Shown here piece after piece: positions 40,623 through 52,811 of a stretch of 64,000 nt of DNA. The position numbers and the translations under genes are program-made. The notes beneath the pieces were generated by a model. That model was not told where the DNA came from, did not search any database, and was given only the letters and a program-made list of their open reading frames with translations. Numbering within the stretch: the first letter of the stretch is position 1; every line of letters begins with the position of its first letter. This DNA comes from Leclercia sp. LSNIH1 (GTDB lineage: Bacteria; Pseudomonadota; Gammaproteobacteria; Enterobacterales; Enterobacteriaceae), in contig NZ_CP026167.1 in NCBI RefSeq assembly GCF_002902985.1, forward strand, positions 4,650,001 to 4,714,000. The letters run 5' to 3'.

Positions 40623-41714
40623 TTAACTGAACGGCGAGGCCGCCCTCGCCTGGGCCACCGCCAGCCCCAGCTGCCAGACCGCCATCGCATAGTGCGTACT
40701 GTGGTTGTAGCGGGTGATGGTGTAGAAGTTCGGCAGGCCGTACCAGTACTGATAACCGGTGCCAATATCCAGACGTAGCAGGCTCACCTGCTGATTGCCG
40801 TTCAGCGGCTGCTGCGGCGTGAGGCCGGCAGAGGTCAGCTGTGCCGCGCTGTAGCGGGTTTTAAAGCCGTTCTCCAGCCCCGGTGCCTGGCCGTTAGCCA
40901 TAACCGCGACCGGCTGGCCTGGCGTCCAGCCATGCTCTTTAAAGTAGTTGGCAACGCTGCCAATGGCATCTTCAGGATCCCACAGGTTGATGTGCCCGTC
41001 CCCATTGAAATCGACCGCATACTGCTTATAGGAGGAGGGCATAAACTGGCCGTAGCCCATCGCCCCGGCAAAGGAGCCTTTCAGATCCAGCGGGTCGTCC
41101 TGCTCGTCACGGGCCATCAGCAGGAAGGTTTCCAGCTCAGAGGAGAAGTATTCCGCCCGGCGCGGGTAGTTAAAGGAGAGGGTCGCCAGCGCATCAAGAA
41201 TGCGGGTTTTTCCCATCACCCGGCCCCAGCGGGTCTCCACGCCGATAATCCCGACGATGATCTCCGGCGGCACGCCGTAAACCTGCTGGGCACGGGTCAG
41301 TGCATCCCGATACTGATTCCAGAACGCCACGCCATTCTGCACGTTGTCCGGGGTAATAAACTGCTTGCGATAGCGCAGCCATGCGCCGTTCGGTCCGGCC
41401 GGAGGCTGGGTGGTCGGCGCCTGACGATCCATCAGTCGCAATACATAATCCAGACGTTTCGCCTGGGAGAGGATCTCCTGTAGCTGGGCTTTGTTAAAGC
41501 CGTGCTTGCTCACCATTTTGTCGATGAACTGCTCCGCCGCAGGGTTATTGGCAAAGTCGCCCCCCATCTGCATCACATTATGCTGAGGCTCCAGCAGGAA
41601 GCCGCCGGAAGGGGCGCCTGCCGTTTGCTGGACCTCTTCGGTCTTCGGTTTACTACTGCATGCGGAGAGCAGAATAAGCGCAGGGAGTAGCGCTGCGTAA
41701 CGACGCTTGAACAT
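40623..41714 (-). CDS. mltB: Membrane-bound lytic murein transglycosylase B, MltB
   Basis: This 363-residue outer-membrane lipoprotein cleaves peptidoglycan to 1,6-anhydro products. The lipobox LLSAC puts the lipid-carrying Cys at residue 19. The catalytic Glu lies in IVGIIGVETRWGRVMGK, and the substrate-binding segment is GAMGYGQFMPSSYKQYAVDF with the calcium-site-like DFNGDGHINLWDP. I start at 41714 to place the lipobox correctly. Confidence 0.95.
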   Translation of the reverse strand: MFKRRYAALLPALILLSACSSKPKTEEVQQTAGAPSGGFLLEPQHNVMQMGGDFANNPAAEQFIDKMVSKHGFNKAQLQEILSQAKRLDYVLRLMDRQAPTTQPPAGPNGAWLRYRKQFITPDNVQNGVAFWNQYRDALTRAQQVYGVPPEIIVGIIGVETRWGRVMGKTRILDALATLSFNYPRRAEYFSSELETFLLMARDEQDDPLDLKGSFAGAMGYGQFMPSSYKQYAVDFNGDGHINLWDPEDAIGSVANYFKEHGWTPGQPVAVMANGQAPGLENGFKTRYSAAQLTSAGLTPQQPLNGNQQVSLLRLDIGTGYQYWYGLPNFYTITRYNHSTHYAMAVWQLGLAVAQARAASPFS

Positions 41715-41874
41715 GACACATCCATTCACGAATTCGATAAGTGGCAAGTATGGTAAAGCATCCGGGACACCTCAAGGAAGGGGCGCACACGCACCCGGCA
41801 AAATCTTTACGCTGCCTAAAGGTAAATTCAGTCTCTTCTTCACCACGCCGCCGTCACCTTTCTTATTATCTTTC

Positions 41875-43502
<1,628 letters not shown>

Positions 43503-43514
43503 GAGGAATTCCTG

Positions 43515-43877
43515 ATGACCGTGATTTACCAGACCACCATTACCCGCATCGGCCAGAGCGCCCCGGATGCGCTGAGCGACCAGATGCTGATCACCTTTCG
43601 TGAAGGGGCCCCGGCAGATATTGAGGAATTCTGTTTTATCCACTGCCACGGGGAGCTCAATGGCGAACTGAAGGTCGGAAGCGAGCTGGAGCTGGGCGAA
43701 ACGCGCTATGCCGTCACCGCCGTGGGCGACGTGGCCGAACAAAACCTGCGCGAGCTGGGCCACATCACCCTGCGTTTCGATGGTCGGCTCCAGGCGGAGT
43801 ACCCCGGCACGGTTCACGTGGCGGGCCCGGTTCCACAGGCTGTTACCCCAGGCTGCACATTAAAATTTGTTGCGTAA
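43515..43877 (+). CDS. srlB: Sorbitol PTS IIA component SrlB
   Basis: This 120-residue cytosolic IIA protein accepts phosphate from HPr. The candidate phospho-His lies in EFCFIHCHGELNG (residues about 37-49). It is slightly shorter than the E. coli protein of 123 residues. RBS GAGGAATT precedes the ATG. Confidence 0.95.
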   Translation: MTVIYQTTITRIGQSAPDALSDQMLITFREGAPADIEEFCFIHCHGELNGELKVGSELELGETRYAVTAVGDVAEQNLRELGHITLRFDGRLQAEYPGTVHVAGPVPQAVTPGCTLKFVA

Positions 43878-43891
43878 TTAAGGAGAGAAAT

Positions 43892-44671
43892 ATGAGTCAG
43901 GTTGCCGTTGTCATTGGTGGAGGACAAACCTTAGGGGAGTTCCTCTGCCGTGGGCTTGCCGCAGAGGGTTACCGCGTGGCGGTAGTCGATATCCAGAGTG
44001 AAAAGGCCGCCCGCGTGGCGGACGCCATCAATACCGAATTCGGTAACGGGATGGCCTGGGGATTTGGCGCTGACGCCACCAGCGAGCAGAGCGTGCTGGC
44101 TCTCGCCCGCGGCGTGGACGAGATTTTTGGCCGCACCGATCTGCTGGTCTACAGCGCCGGGATCGCCAAAGCGGCATTTATCAGCGATGTGGAGCTGGGG
44201 GATTTCGACCGTTCATTGCAGGTGAACCTGGTGGGCTATTTCCTCTGCGCCCGGGAGTTCTCGCGCCTGATGATCCGCGACGGCATTGCCGGGCGCATCA
44301 TTCAGATCAACTCCAAATCCGGCAAGGTGGGCAGCAAGCACAACTCCGGCTACAGCGCGGCCAAGTTCGGCGGCGTGGGGCTGACGCAGTCCCTGGCGCT
44401 GGATCTGGCGGAATATGGCATTACCGTGCATTCCCTGATGCTCGGCAACCTGCTGAAATCGCCGATGTTCCAGTCCCTGCTGCCGCAGTACGCCACCAAA
44501 CTTGGCATTAATGAGGATCAGGTGGAGCAATACTACATCGATAAAGTGCCGCTGAAGCGCGGCTGCGACTATCAGGACGTGCTGAATATGCTGCTGTTTT
44601 ATGCCAGCCCGAAAGCCTCTTACTGCACCGGGCAGTCGATCAATGTCACCGGTGGGCAGGTGATGTTCTGA
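43892..44671 (+). CDS. srlD: Sorbitol-6-phosphate dehydrogenase SrlD
   Basis: This 259-residue short-chain dehydrogenase oxidises sorbitol-6-phosphate to fructose-6-phosphate with NAD. The cofactor loop is GGGQTLG (residues about 9-15), and the catalytic YxxxK is in SGYSAAKFG with Ser in QINSKSGK. It is followed by a REP pair and then gutM. Confidence 0.96.
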   Translation: MSQVAVVIGGGQTLGEFLCRGLAAEGYRVAVVDIQSEKAARVADAINTEFGNGMAWGFGADATSEQSVLALARGVDEIFGRTDLLVYSAGIAKAAFISDVELGDFDRSLQVNLVGYFLCAREFSRLMIRDGIAGRIIQINSKSGKVGSKHNSGYSAAKFGGVGLTQSLALDLAEYGITVHSLMLGNLLKSPMFQSLLPQYATKLGINEDQVEQYYIDKVPLKRGCDYQDVLNMLLFYASPKASYCTGQSINVTGGQVMF

Positions 44672-44679
44672 GTTCATTC

Positions 44680-44751
44680 CCCGGGGGCGCTGCGCTTACC
44701 GGGGCTACAAACCCCGAACCCCAGGCCGGGCAAGCGTATCGCCGCCCGGCC
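44680..44751. repeat. REP pair between srlD and gutM
   Basis: Two inverted REP units (CCGGGGGCGCTGCGCTTACC, then CAGGCCGGGCAAGCGTATCG ending in CCGCCCGG) fill the gap. Such elements often protect upstream mRNA, which could raise srlAEBD expression over the regulators downstream. Confidence 0.8.
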
Positions 44752-44769
44752 ATAGCACAGGAGCTAAAC

Positions 44770-45129
44770 ATGGTCACCACCCTGATCACCGTCGCTGTTA
44801 TCGCCTGGCTGTGCCAGCTGGCACTCGGCGGCTGGCAAATCCATCGTTTTAACCGCGCCTTTGACGCCCTTTGCCAGAAAGGGCGCGTGGGCGTGGGCCG
44901 CTCCGGCGGTCGCTTTAAGCCGCGGGTGATTGTCGCCATTGCGCTGGATGATAACCACCGGGTCTGTGACTCCTTGATGATGCGTGGGCTGACGGTCTTT
45001 GCCCGACCGGTGAAAATTGCAGCGATTAACGGCACCGCGTTGCAGGAATTAGAGCCCGATGTGATCTTTCCCAATGATTCGCTCTGTCAAGATGCACTAT
45101 CATTAGCGCTTAAATTGAAACATGGATAA
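44770..45129 (+). CDS. gutM: Sorbitol operon activator GutM
   Basis: This 119-residue protein activates the srl operon. The N-terminus is a single hydrophobic helix (LITVAVIAWLCQLALGG), followed by a basic soluble domain (RSGGRFKPRVIVAIALDDN). Length and position match E. coli. Its stop codon lies inside the left arm of an inverted repeat that precedes srlR. Confidence 0.93.
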   Translation: MVTTLITVAVIAWLCQLALGGWQIHRFNRAFDALCQKGRVGVGRSGGRFKPRVIVAIALDDNHRVCDSLMMRGLTVFARPVKIAAINGTALQELEPDVIFPNDSLCQDALSLALKLKHG

Positions 45130-45164
45130 TTTCGTTGTGAACGTTATAAGCTTGCGAAATTATC
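45125..45164. promoter_or_regulatory. Inverted repeat before srlR
   Basis: GATAATTTCG (45125-45134) and CGAAATTATC (45155-45164) are perfect inverses 20 bases apart. The right arm also starts a smaller dyad, CGAAA-N6-TTTCG (45155-45170). It overlaps the end of gutM and lies 29 bases before srlR, so it may be an autoregulatory operator. Confidence 0.5.
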
Positions 45165-45192
45165 ATTTCGCAACCTAAGGAACTCAACGCCT

Positions 45193-45966
45193 ATGAAACC
45201 CCGCCAGCGGCAGGCGGCCATACTCGACCATTTGCAAAAACAGGGAAAATGTTCGGTTGAGGATCTGGCCCACTACTTTGATACCACCGGCACCACAATC
45301 CGCAAGGATCTGGTGATCCTGGAAAACGCCGGGGCGGTGATCCGCACCTATGGCGGCGTGGTGCTGAATAAAGACGAGGCCGACCCGCCTATCGATCACA
45401 AGACGCTCATCAACACCCATCAGAAGGCGTTAATCGCTGACGCCGCGGTAAAATTTATCCATGACGGCGACTCCATTATCCTCGATGCGGGCAGCACGGT
45501 TCTGCAGATGGTGCCAATGCTGAGCCGCTTCAATAACATCACGGTGATGACCAACAGCCTGCATATCGTCAACGCCCTTTCCGAATTCGACAATGAACAA
45601 ACCATCCTGATGCCCGGCGGCACCTTCCGCAAAAAGTCGGCCTCGTTTCACGGCCAGCTTGCGGAGAACGCCTTCGACCATTTCAGCTTCGACCGCCTGT
45701 TTATGGGCACCGACGGCATCGACCTCAACGCGGGCGTCACCACCTTCAATGAAGTGTTCAGCGTCAGTAAAGCGATGTGCAATGCCGCCAGGGAGGTGAT
45801 CCTGATGGCGGACTCGTCAAAGTTTGGCCGTAAAAGCCCGAATATTGTCTGTAGCCTGGAGAGCGTCGATAAGCTGATTACCGACGCGGGCATCGATCCG
45901 GCGTTTAAGAAAGCGCTGGAAGAGAAAGGAATCGACGTGATTGTAACCGGAGAGCGTGATGAGTGA
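45193..45966 (+). CDS. srlR: DeoR-family repressor SrlR
   Basis: This 257-residue repressor of the sorbitol operon has the DeoR helix-turn-helix at residues 6-56 ([20 protein letters not shown], ending in RKDLVILE), followed by the sugar-phosphate-sensing domain with DAGSTVLQM and [12 protein letters not shown]. Its end overlaps gutQ. Confidence 0.96.
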   Translation: MKPRQRQAAILDHLQKQGKCSVEDLAHYFDTTGTTIRKDLVILENAGAVIRTYGGVVLNKDEADPPIDHKTLINTHQKALIADAAVKFIHDGDSIILDAGSTVLQMVPMLSRFNNITVMTNSLHIVNALSEFDNEQTILMPGGTFRKKSASFHGQLAENAFDHFSFDRLFMGTDGIDLNAGVTTFNEVFSVSKAMCNAAREVILMADSSKFGRKSPNIVCSLESVDKLITDAGIDPAFKKALEEKGIDVIVTGERDE

Positions 45967-46924
45967 TTTTCTGTTAAACGCGGGTCGCCAGACCCTGATG
46001 CTGGAACTGCAGGAGGCCAGCCGCCTGCCGGACCGTCTGGGGGAAGATTTTGTTCGCGCAGCCAATACCATTATTCACTGCGACGGGAAGGTGATCGTCT
46101 CGGGCATCGGCAAATCCGGGCATATCGGCAAGAAGATTGCCGCGACCCTTGCCAGCACCGGCACCCCCGCCTTTTTTGTCCACCCTGCTGAAGCCCTGCA
46201 CGGCGATCTGGGGATGATTGAGAGTCGCGACGTGCTGCTCTTTATCTCCTACTCCGGCTCGGCAAAAGAGCTGGATTTGATCCTCCCGCGTTTGCAGGAA
46301 AAATCGGTGGCGCTGCTGGCGATGACCGGCAAGTCCCGCTCGCCGCTGGCGCTGGCCGCCAACGCCACGCTGGATATTTCGGTGGAGCGCGAAGCCTGTC
46401 CGATGCACCTTGCGCCGACCTCCAGCACCGTCAACACGCTGATGATGGGCGATGCGCTGGCGATGGCGGTGATGCAGGCCCGCGGGTTTAATGAAGAGGA
46501 TTTTGCCCGCTCGCACCCGGCAGGCGCCCTGGGAGCACGCCTGCTGAATAAAGTGCACCACCTGATGCGCACCGACGAGGCTATCCCGCAGGTGAAACTG
46601 AATACCAGCGTGATGGACGCGATGCTGGAGCTGAGCCGTACCGGACTGGGGCTGGTGGCGGTCTGTGATGATGTCCAGCAGGTCAAAGGGGTCTTCACCG
46701 ACGGCGACCTGCGCCGCTGGCTGGTGAGCGGCGGCAAACTGGAGATTGCCGTCAGCAACGCCATGACCGCCGGTGGCCTGACGCTGAATGCCGACAGCCG
46801 CGCCATTGAAGCCAAAGAGCTCTTGATGAAGCGCAAAATCACCGCCGCGCCGGTGGTGGATAGCCATGGCCGCCTGTGCGGTGCCATCAACCTGCAGGAT
46901 TTCTACCAGGCAGGCATTCTCTAA
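45959..46924 (+). CDS. gutQ: Arabinose-5-phosphate isomerase GutQ
   Basis: This 321-residue isomerase interconverts ribulose-5-phosphate and arabinose-5-phosphate. It has an SIS domain ([25 protein letters not shown], residues about 46-70, and a later SYSGSAKEL) and two C-terminal CBS domains. KdsD is its paralogue in lipopolysaccharide synthesis. It converges on norR with a four-base overlap. Confidence 0.95.
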   Translation: MSDFLLNAGRQTLMLELQEASRLPDRLGEDFVRAANTIIHCDGKVIVSGIGKSGHIGKKIAATLASTGTPAFFVHPAEALHGDLGMIESRDVLLFISYSGSAKELDLILPRLQEKSVALLAMTGKSRSPLALAANATLDISVEREACPMHLAPTSSTVNTLMMGDALAMAVMQARGFNEEDFARSHPAGALGARLLNKVHHLMRTDEAIPQVKLNTSVMDAMLELSRTGLGLVAVCDDVQQVKGVFTDGDLRRWLVSGGKLEIAVSNAMTAGGLTLNADSRAIEAKELLMKRKITAAPVVDSHGRLCGAINLQDFYQAGIL

Positions 46925-48435
46925 CCCTTAAGACCCAGACGTTTCGCCAGCCGGTGCAGGTTGGCGACGTCCGTCTCCAGCGCCCTCGCGCTCGCCGCCC
47001 AGTTGCGGCTGTTCTGCTCCAGCGCCCGGACAATCATCTGGCGCTGAAACGCCTCCGTCGCCTCACGCAGGTTCTGATTCTCAACGCGCGGCGTCTCCGG
47101 CGTCACCACGGGTGTGCTCTCATCATGCAGAGCAAAGTGCTGCGCGTGGATCACCACTTCATCCCCTGCCCGCGCCGCCCGGGCCAGTACTACCGCCCGG
47201 TGAATGGCATGTTCCAGTTCGCGCACGTTGCCCGGCCAGGCGTAGCTCAGCAGATGCGCCCGGGCGCCGGGGCTTAGCACCACCCGGGATAACCCCATCC
47301 GCAACCGGCACTGTTCACAGAAATAGCCTGCCAGCAGTACCACATCTTCGCCACGCTCGCGCAGCGGCGGCACCGAAAGCGGAAACACACTCAGGCGGTG
47401 GTACAGATCGGCGCGGAAGTTCCCGGCCAGCACCTCTTCACGCAGATCGCGGTTGGTGGCGGCCAGCACCCGCACGTCGACCCGCAGGCTGCGGTCATCG
47501 CCCACCCGCTGGATATCGCCATACTGCAATACGCGCAGCAGCTTAGCCTGCAGCGCCAGCGACAGCTCGCCAATCTCATCCAGGAACAGCGTGCCGTTAT
47601 CGGCCATCTCAAACTTGCCGCTGCGGTTGCTGATGGCCCCGGTAAACGCCCCTTTGACGTGACCAAAGAGCTCGCTCTCCGCCACGCTTTCCGGCAGCGC
47701 GGCACAGTTGAGATAGACCAGCGGATTCACCGCCCGGGGAGAAGCCTGGTGAATGGCTTTGGCCACCAGCTCTTTACCGGTGCCGGTCTCCCCTTCGATC
47801 AGCACGTTCAGGTCGGAGGCGGCGACAATCTCAATCTCTTTTTTCAGGCTCATCATGCCCGGCGAGAGGCCAATCATCTCGGTGCTTTTTACCTGCTCAA
47901 ACCCCGTAGGGCGGGTGGAGAGGGTGTTCTGGCTCTCGAGCTGCTCAATCAGCAGGGCATTATTCAGCGCCCCGGCGGCCAGGGCGGCAATCAGCCTCAA
48001 CTCTTCGTCGCTGAAGGTGTCGAACTGGTCCGGCGACATGCCATCGAGGGTCAGCGCGCCAATCAGGTTCTGCCCGGCAAACAGCGGCAGGCCGATACAG
48101 GCGTGCACCTTCAGACTCTCCTGACCGGGGATCAACCCGTCGTAGGGATCGGGCAGGTCGCTGTCGGCCGGGAAGCGCACCACATCCCCGGCGCGGGCGA
48201 TGGTCTCCAGCCGCGGATGGCCTTCAAGGGTGAAGCGCCGCCCCAGCACATCCTGCGCCAGCCCGTCGATCGCCAGCGGGATAAACTGCCGCCCTTCGTA
48301 GCGCAGCAGCGCCGACGCATCGCACTCCAGCACGTGACGCAGGGTGGAGATCAGCCGCTGAAAGCGATCCTGATGGCCGATGCCGCTCTGCAATTCAATG
48401 GCGATTTTCGCCAGCACCTCTACAGAAAAACTCAT
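46921..48435 (-). CDS. norR: NO-sensing sigma-54 activator NorR
   Basis: This 504-residue activator has an N-terminal GAF domain that holds a non-haem iron to sense nitric oxide, a central AAA+ domain (GETGTGKE Walker A and the sigma-54-contacting GAFTGA), and a C-terminal Fis-type helix-turn-helix. It is divergent from norVW, and three NorR boxes lie between them. Confidence 0.97.
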   Translation of the reverse strand: MSFSVEVLAKIAIELQSGIGHQDRFQRLISTLRHVLECDASALLRYEGRQFIPLAIDGLAQDVLGRRFTLEGHPRLETIARAGDVVRFPADSDLPDPYDGLIPGQESLKVHACIGLPLFAGQNLIGALTLDGMSPDQFDTFSDEELRLIAALAAGALNNALLIEQLESQNTLSTRPTGFEQVKSTEMIGLSPGMMSLKKEIEIVAASDLNVLIEGETGTGKELVAKAIHQASPRAVNPLVYLNCAALPESVAESELFGHVKGAFTGAISNRSGKFEMADNGTLFLDEIGELSLALQAKLLRVLQYGDIQRVGDDRSLRVDVRVLAATNRDLREEVLAGNFRADLYHRLSVFPLSVPPLRERGEDVVLLAGYFCEQCRLRMGLSRVVLSPGARAHLLSYAWPGNVRELEHAIHRAVVLARAARAGDEVVIHAQHFALHDESTPVVTPETPRVENQNLREATEAFQRQMIVRALEQNSRNWAASARALETDVANLHRLAKRLGLKG

Positions 48436-48447
48436 TCTCGCCTCGTT

Positions 48448-48503
48448 GTCATTTTGACAATACGCAGTGTCATATTGACTATACCAGACACAGTCAAATT
48501 GAC
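48448..48503. promoter_or_regulatory. Three NorR enhancer boxes
   Basis: GTCATTTTGAC (48448-48458), GTCATATTGAC (48469-48479) and GTCAAATTGAC (48493-48503) fit the NorR pattern GTCA-N3-TGAC, spaced 21 and 24 bases start to start. All three are needed for activation in E. coli. Confidence 0.9.
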
Positions 48504-48558
48504 TATCATAAGAGTGCGGTTATTTTTAAAACCATTAAAAATTAATAATTTAAAAAGT

Positions 48559-48574
48559 TGGCACGCACCCTGCA
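48559..48574 (+). promoter_or_regulatory. Sigma-54 promoter of norVW
   Basis: TGGCACGCACCCTGCA matches the -24/-12 consensus (TGGCAC-N5-TTGCA, with one change). It lies 56 bases after the last NorR box and 50 bases before norV. Confidence 0.9.
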
Positions 48575-48624
48575 ATAGGCATGACATCTTTCATTTAATT
48601 GCGCTGTATTAAGTTGAGGTTGCT

Positions 48625-50073
48625 ATGTCTATTCTGGTTAAAAACAATATTCATTGGGTTGGTCAACGTGACTGGGAAGTACGTGATTTTCACGGAACGG
48701 AGTACAAAACGCTGCGCGGCAGCAGCTATAACAGCTATCTCATCCGGGAAGAGAAAAACGTCCTGATCGATACCGTCGATCATAAATTCAGCCGCGAGTT
48801 CGTGCAGAACCTGCGCAGTGAAATCGACCTGGCCGATATCGACTACATCATCATTAACCATGCGGAAGAGGACCATGCCGGGGCGCTGACCGAGCTGATG
48901 TCCTGCATCCCGGACACCCCGATCTACTGCACCGCCAACGCCATCGACTCCATCACCGGCCATCACCACCATCCGGAGTGGAACTTCAACGTGATGAAAA
49001 CCGGCGACTCTCTGGATATCGGCAACGGCAAACAGCTGATCTTCGTGGAAACCCCAATGCTGCACTGGCCGGACAGCATGATGACCTACATGACCGGCGA
49101 CGCGGTGCTCTTCAGTAACGACGCCTTCGGCCAGCACTACTGCGACGAACGTCTGTTCAATGACGAAGTGGATCAGGCCGAACTCTTTGAGCAGTGCCAG
49201 CGCTACTACGCCAACATCCTCACCCCGTTCAGCCGTCTGGTGACGCCAAAAATCACCGAGATCCTCGGCTTTAACCTGCCGGTGGATATGATTGCCACCT
49301 CTCACGGTGTGGTATGGCGTGATAACCCTACGCAGATCGTCGAGCTGTACCTGAAATGGGCGGCGGATTATCAGGAAGACCGCATCACCATTTTCTACGA
49401 CACCATGTCCAACAATACCCGCATGATGGCCGACGCCATCGCCCAGGGCATTAATGAAGTTGACCCGAACGTGGCGGTGAAAATCTTTAACGTCGCCCGC
49501 AGCGATAAAAACGACATTCTCACGAACGTCTTCCGCTCAAAAGGCGTGCTGGTGGGTACCTCCACCATGAACAACGTGATGATGCCGAAAATTGCCGGCC
49601 TGGTGGAAGAGATGACCGGCCTGCGCTTCCGTAACAAACGTGCCAGCGCCTTCGGCTCTCACGGCTGGAGTGGCGGCGCGGTAGACCGTCTCTCCACCCG
49701 TTTGCAGGACGCGGGCTTTGAAATGTCGATGAGCCTGAAGGCGAAATGGCGCCCGGATCTCGATGCGCTGGAAGTCTGCCGTCAGCATGGTCGCGATATT
49801 GCCCGTCAGTGGGCGCTCGCTCCGCTGCCTGAAGCCAGCGTGAAACCTGCCGCTCAGGCGGAAGAAAGCGCCAGCGTCGAAGAGACCACCGCCGACCTCG
49901 GCCCCTGCATGCAGTGCAGCGTCTGCCAGTGGATCTACGATCCGACCCTCGGCGAGCCGCTGCAGGACGTCGCGCCAGGTACCCCGTGGAGCGACGTGCC
50001 GGACAATTTCCTCTGCCCGGAATGTTCCCTTGGTAAAGATGTATTTGAAGAACTGGCATCGGAGGCAAAATGA
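48625..50073 (+). CDS. norV: Flavorubredoxin nitric oxide reductase NorV
   Basis: This 482-residue cytosolic enzyme reduces NO to N2O without oxygen. It has a metallo-beta-lactamase-type diiron domain (H79, E81, D83, H84 in NHAEEDHAG), a flavodoxin domain ([15 protein letters not shown]) and a C-terminal rubredoxin with two Cys pairs (CMQCSVC and CPEC). It overlaps norW by four bases. Confidence 0.97.
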   Translation: MSILVKNNIHWVGQRDWEVRDFHGTEYKTLRGSSYNSYLIREEKNVLIDTVDHKFSREFVQNLRSEIDLADIDYIIINHAEEDHAGALTELMSCIPDTPIYCTANAIDSITGHHHHPEWNFNVMKTGDSLDIGNGKQLIFVETPMLHWPDSMMTYMTGDAVLFSNDAFGQHYCDERLFNDEVDQAELFEQCQRYYANILTPFSRLVTPKITEILGFNLPVDMIATSHGVVWRDNPTQIVELYLKWAADYQEDRITIFYDTMSNNTRMMADAIAQGINEVDPNVAVKIFNVARSDKNDILTNVFRSKGVLVGTSTMNNVMMPKIAGLVEEMTGLRFRNKRASAFGSHGWSGGAVDRLSTRLQDAGFEMSMSLKAKWRPDLDALEVCRQHGRDIARQWALAPLPEASVKPAAQAEESASVEETTADLGPCMQCSVCQWIYDPTLGEPLQDVAPGTPWSDVPDNFLCPECSLGKDVFEELASEAK

Positions 50074-51203
50074 GCCACGGTATCGTCATCATCGGCTCGG
50101 GCTTCGCCGCCCGCCAGCTGGTGAAAAACATCCGTAAACAGGATGCGAACGTCCCGCTGACGCTTATTGCAGCGGACAGCATGGATGAGTACAACAAGCC
50201 AGACTTAAGCCACGTTATCAGTCAGCGCCAGCAGGCCGACGACCTCACCCGCCAGACGGCGGGAGAGTTTGCCGAACAGTTTAACCTGCGCCTGTTTCCC
50301 TACACCTGGGTCACCGACATCGACGCCGCAGCCCACGTGGTCAAAGGGAAAGACAAGCAGTGGTCCTATGACAAACTGGTGCTGGCAACCGGAGCCTCGG
50401 CCTTTGTGCCGCCGGTTGCAGGCCGCGAGCTGATGCTGACCCTGAACAGCCAGACGGAGTACCGGGCCTGCGAAAGCACGTTGCGTGACGCCCGACGGGT
50501 GATGATTGTTGGCGCAGGTCTTATCGGCAGCGAACTGGCGATGGATTTTTGCCGGGCCGGGAAAGAGGTCACCCTGGTTGACCATTCCGCCAGCATTCTC
50601 TCCGCGCTGATGCCCGCCGAAGTGAGCAGTCGCTTACAACACCGGCTGACCGATATGGGGGTGCATCTGCTGCTGAAATCCCAGCTGCAAAGCCTGACCC
50701 AAACCGATACCGGGATCTGCGCCCTGCTGGATCGGGATCGCTGCCTTGAAGTCGATGTGGTGATTGCCGCCACCGGCCTGCGCCCGGAAATCGGGCTGGC
50801 ACAGCGGGCCGGTGCAGAAACAGATCGCGGGGTAAAGGTCGACAGCTATCTGCAAACCACCCGGCCCGATATTTATGCTCTGGGCGACTGCGCCGAAATT
50901 AACGGTCAGGTGCTGCCGTTCCTGCAGCCGATCCAGTTAAGCGCCATGTATCTGGCGAAGAATCTGCTCGGGGCCAGTACGCCACTGAAACTGCCTGCGA
51001 TGCTGGTGAAGGTCAAAACGCCGGAACTGCCGCTGCACCTGGCAGGCGAAACCCAGCGCCAGGATTTGAACTGGCAGATCGCCATCGAAGCCCAGGGGAT
51101 GGTGGCGAAAGGGGCCGACAACGAGGGCAATCTGCGCGCCTTTGTGGTCAGCGAAGATCGTATGAAGGAGGCCTTCGCCCTGCTGAAAGCCTTACCCGTT
51201 TAA
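50070..51203 (+). CDS. norW: NADH:flavorubredoxin reductase NorW
   Basis: This 377-residue FAD enzyme passes electrons from NADH to NorV. The FAD loop is [11 protein letters not shown] at the N-terminus, the NAD loop is [11 protein letters not shown] (about residues 147-157), and GDCAEI near residue 275 closes the FAD site. A terminator follows about 55 bases downstream. Confidence 0.96.
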   Translation: MSHGIVIIGSGFAARQLVKNIRKQDANVPLTLIAADSMDEYNKPDLSHVISQRQQADDLTRQTAGEFAEQFNLRLFPYTWVTDIDAAAHVVKGKDKQWSYDKLVLATGASAFVPPVAGRELMLTLNSQTEYRACESTLRDARRVMIVGAGLIGSELAMDFCRAGKEVTLVDHSASILSALMPAEVSSRLQHRLTDMGVHLLLKSQLQSLTQTDTGICALLDRDRCLEVDVVIAATGLRPEIGLAQRAGAETDRGVKVDSYLQTTRPDIYALGDCAEINGQVLPFLQPIQLSAMYLAKNLLGASTPLKLPAMLVKVKTPELPLHLAGETQRQDLNWQIAIEAQGMVAKGADNEGNLRAFVVSEDRMKEAFALLKALPV

Positions 51204-51256
51204 CCCTCAAACTCTTGTTCTACTCGTTGTATGCTTGTCACTCTTTGCCTTTCGCA

Positions 51257-51279
51257 GCCCCGGTGCCCGGGGCTTTTTT
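51257..51279 (+). terminator. Rho-independent terminator of norVW
   Basis: GCCCCGG-GTGC-like loop-CCGGGGC (51257-51273) is a strong GC hairpin followed by six T residues. Confidence 0.9.
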
Positions 51280-51553
51280 AATGCGGAACAGTGATGAAAC
51301 CGCGTCAGGTTTTAAGCCTGTTTTCCGGCCTACACTGTTGCGCTACTCCTTCACCGGAGACGACACATGGCAAACTTCACCCAGGAAATAACCTGGCTTG
51401 CCGCCTGGTTCAGACAGGTCAGGAAGCATGAACCTCTTTTTTCGCTGGCGCTGTCTCAGCCCATCACCGCTCAACGCCCTGGAAAACGTGCAGGATATGG
51501 CGCTGACCGCGGGCGGCCGACTCGGCTTTACTTGTGCCTGGCTGCCCTATAAA
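51280..51553. other. Gap where E. coli has hypF and hydN
   Basis: Between the norVW terminator and ascG, E. coli carries hypF and hydN. Here only about 270 bases remain. An open frame beginning ATGGCAAACTTCACCCAGG at 51367 continues for 61 codons but matches nothing I recognise. It may be a remnant; I do not call it a gene. Confidence 0.5.
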
Positions 51554-52567
51554 TCAGTGGTGCGGGCCGGGGATGACGGAATCACGCAGCATCAACTCTC
51601 CGGCGAAGGTCTGCCGGAAGGTGAAGTCCCCACCATCGAGCATAAAGATCAGACGGCTGATGGTCTCTTTCACCATCTCTGTCACCGGTACGCGCACGCT
51701 GGAGAGGGAGGGTACCACGTAGGGCGCCATCGCAATGTCATCGAAACCCACTACCGACACCGCCTCCGGCACGGCGACCCCACTGTCGTGAAGCTGCTTG
51801 ATGGCGCCGATCGCCATGTCGTCATTGCTCGCCACCAGCGCGGTAAAATGCTCGCCGCGCGCCAGCAGCGTCGCCACCCCTGCCGCGCCGCTGGCCGGGT
51901 GCCATTTACCCTCGACAATCAGCGACTCGCGTAGCGGAATGCGGTGCGCAGCAAGGGCCTCTTTGTAGCCGGAAAGGCGTTCGATCCCGGTGGGGGAATC
52001 GAGCGATCCGGTGATAAACGCGATATCGCGGTGGCCCTGCTCGATAAGGGTCGATACCGCCGCCTGGCTGGAGGCTTTATGATCTGACCAGACGCAGTGG
52101 CTGCTGTTTTTACGCAGGCGGCGGTTAAGCACGATCACCGGCTGGGCGTGTTTCTGGATGATCTCGTCCATCTCATCAACGCTGAGAAAACGCGGGTAGA
52201 TGATGATCGCATCGCAGCGCATATCCAGCAGGTACTGAATCGCCTCGCGCTCCTCATCGGCGCTGTGCTTACCGTCGGCGAGGATCAGCTGACGTCCCTT
52301 CTCTTCGGTCATTCTGGCGGCATGGAACAGCAGCTCGCTGAAATAGACCCCGTGGTAGAGGGTGTTGGTCACCACCAGCCCAAGGGTTTGCGTGCTTTTG
52401 GTCGCCAGGTTACGCGCCAGTAAATTAGGCCGATACCCGCTCTCTTCAATCGCCTGAAAAACCTTGTCTTTTGTCTCCTGGCTCACGTAGCCATTGCCCG
52501 AAAGCACCCGGGAAACCGTCGCCTTCGAGACCCCTGCCCGCTTCGCCACTTCCAGCATCGTGGTCAT
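51554..52567 (-). CDS. ascG: LacI-family repressor AscG
   Basis: This 337-residue repressor of the ascFB genes has the LacI-type helix-turn-helix at residues 4-30 (MLEVAKRAGVSKATVSRVLS) with a hinge helix. A sugar-binding core (YPRFLSVDEMDEI, ASNDDMAIGA, GFDDIAMAPY) follows. The start at 52567 gives the E. coli length and omits 35 upstream codons without support. Confidence 0.94.
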   Translation of the reverse strand: MTTMLEVAKRAGVSKATVSRVLSGNGYVSQETKDKVFQAIEESGYRPNLLARNLATKSTQTLGLVVTNTLYHGVYFSELLFHAARMTEEKGRQLILADGKHSADEEREAIQYLLDMRCDAIIIYPRFLSVDEMDEIIQKHAQPVIVLNRRLRKNSSHCVWSDHKASSQAAVSTLIEQGHRDIAFITGSLDSPTGIERLSGYKEALAAHRIPLRESLIVEGKWHPASGAAGVATLLARGEHFTALVASNDDMAIGAIKQLHDSGVAVPEAVSVVGFDDIAMAPYVVPSLSSVRVPVTEMVKETISRLIFMLDGGDFTFRQTFAGELMLRDSVIPGPHH

Positions 52568-52733
52568 GCATCTGTTCCGTCTTAATCCCGTGAGCGGCAG
52601 TGTACTGCACCGCGTGAAAATTGTCGCAGCGTCTGTCACACGCTTTTTAACACGCCAGGTGATCGCCATCACGAATTTAAAAAATGGCTAAAACGTGATC
52701 TTGTTAGATTCCAGGAAACTCTTCATGATTTTG

Positions 52734-52747
52734 TGGAACCGGTTTCC
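52734..52747. promoter_or_regulatory. AscG operator
   Basis: TGGAACCGGTTTCC, an imperfect palindrome centred on CCGG, resembles the LacI-family AscG site (TGAAACCGGTTTCA). It lies 65 bases before ascF in the 244-base divergent region, next to a TATAAG sequence that could be the -10 element. Confidence 0.65.
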
Positions 52748-52811
52748 TATATAAGTTTCATCGCTCACCCCGATGAAGACGTACCTTACTGATAAAACAG
52801 GATACAACCCG

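Noticed and set aside
47398..48612. A 404-codon plus-strand frame opposite norR
   Set aside because: Shadow of norR; no recognisable domain and biased composition.
51398..51934. A 178-codon plus-strand frame crossing into ascG
   Set aside because: Most of it lies antisense to the ascG coding region; composition is that of a shadow frame.
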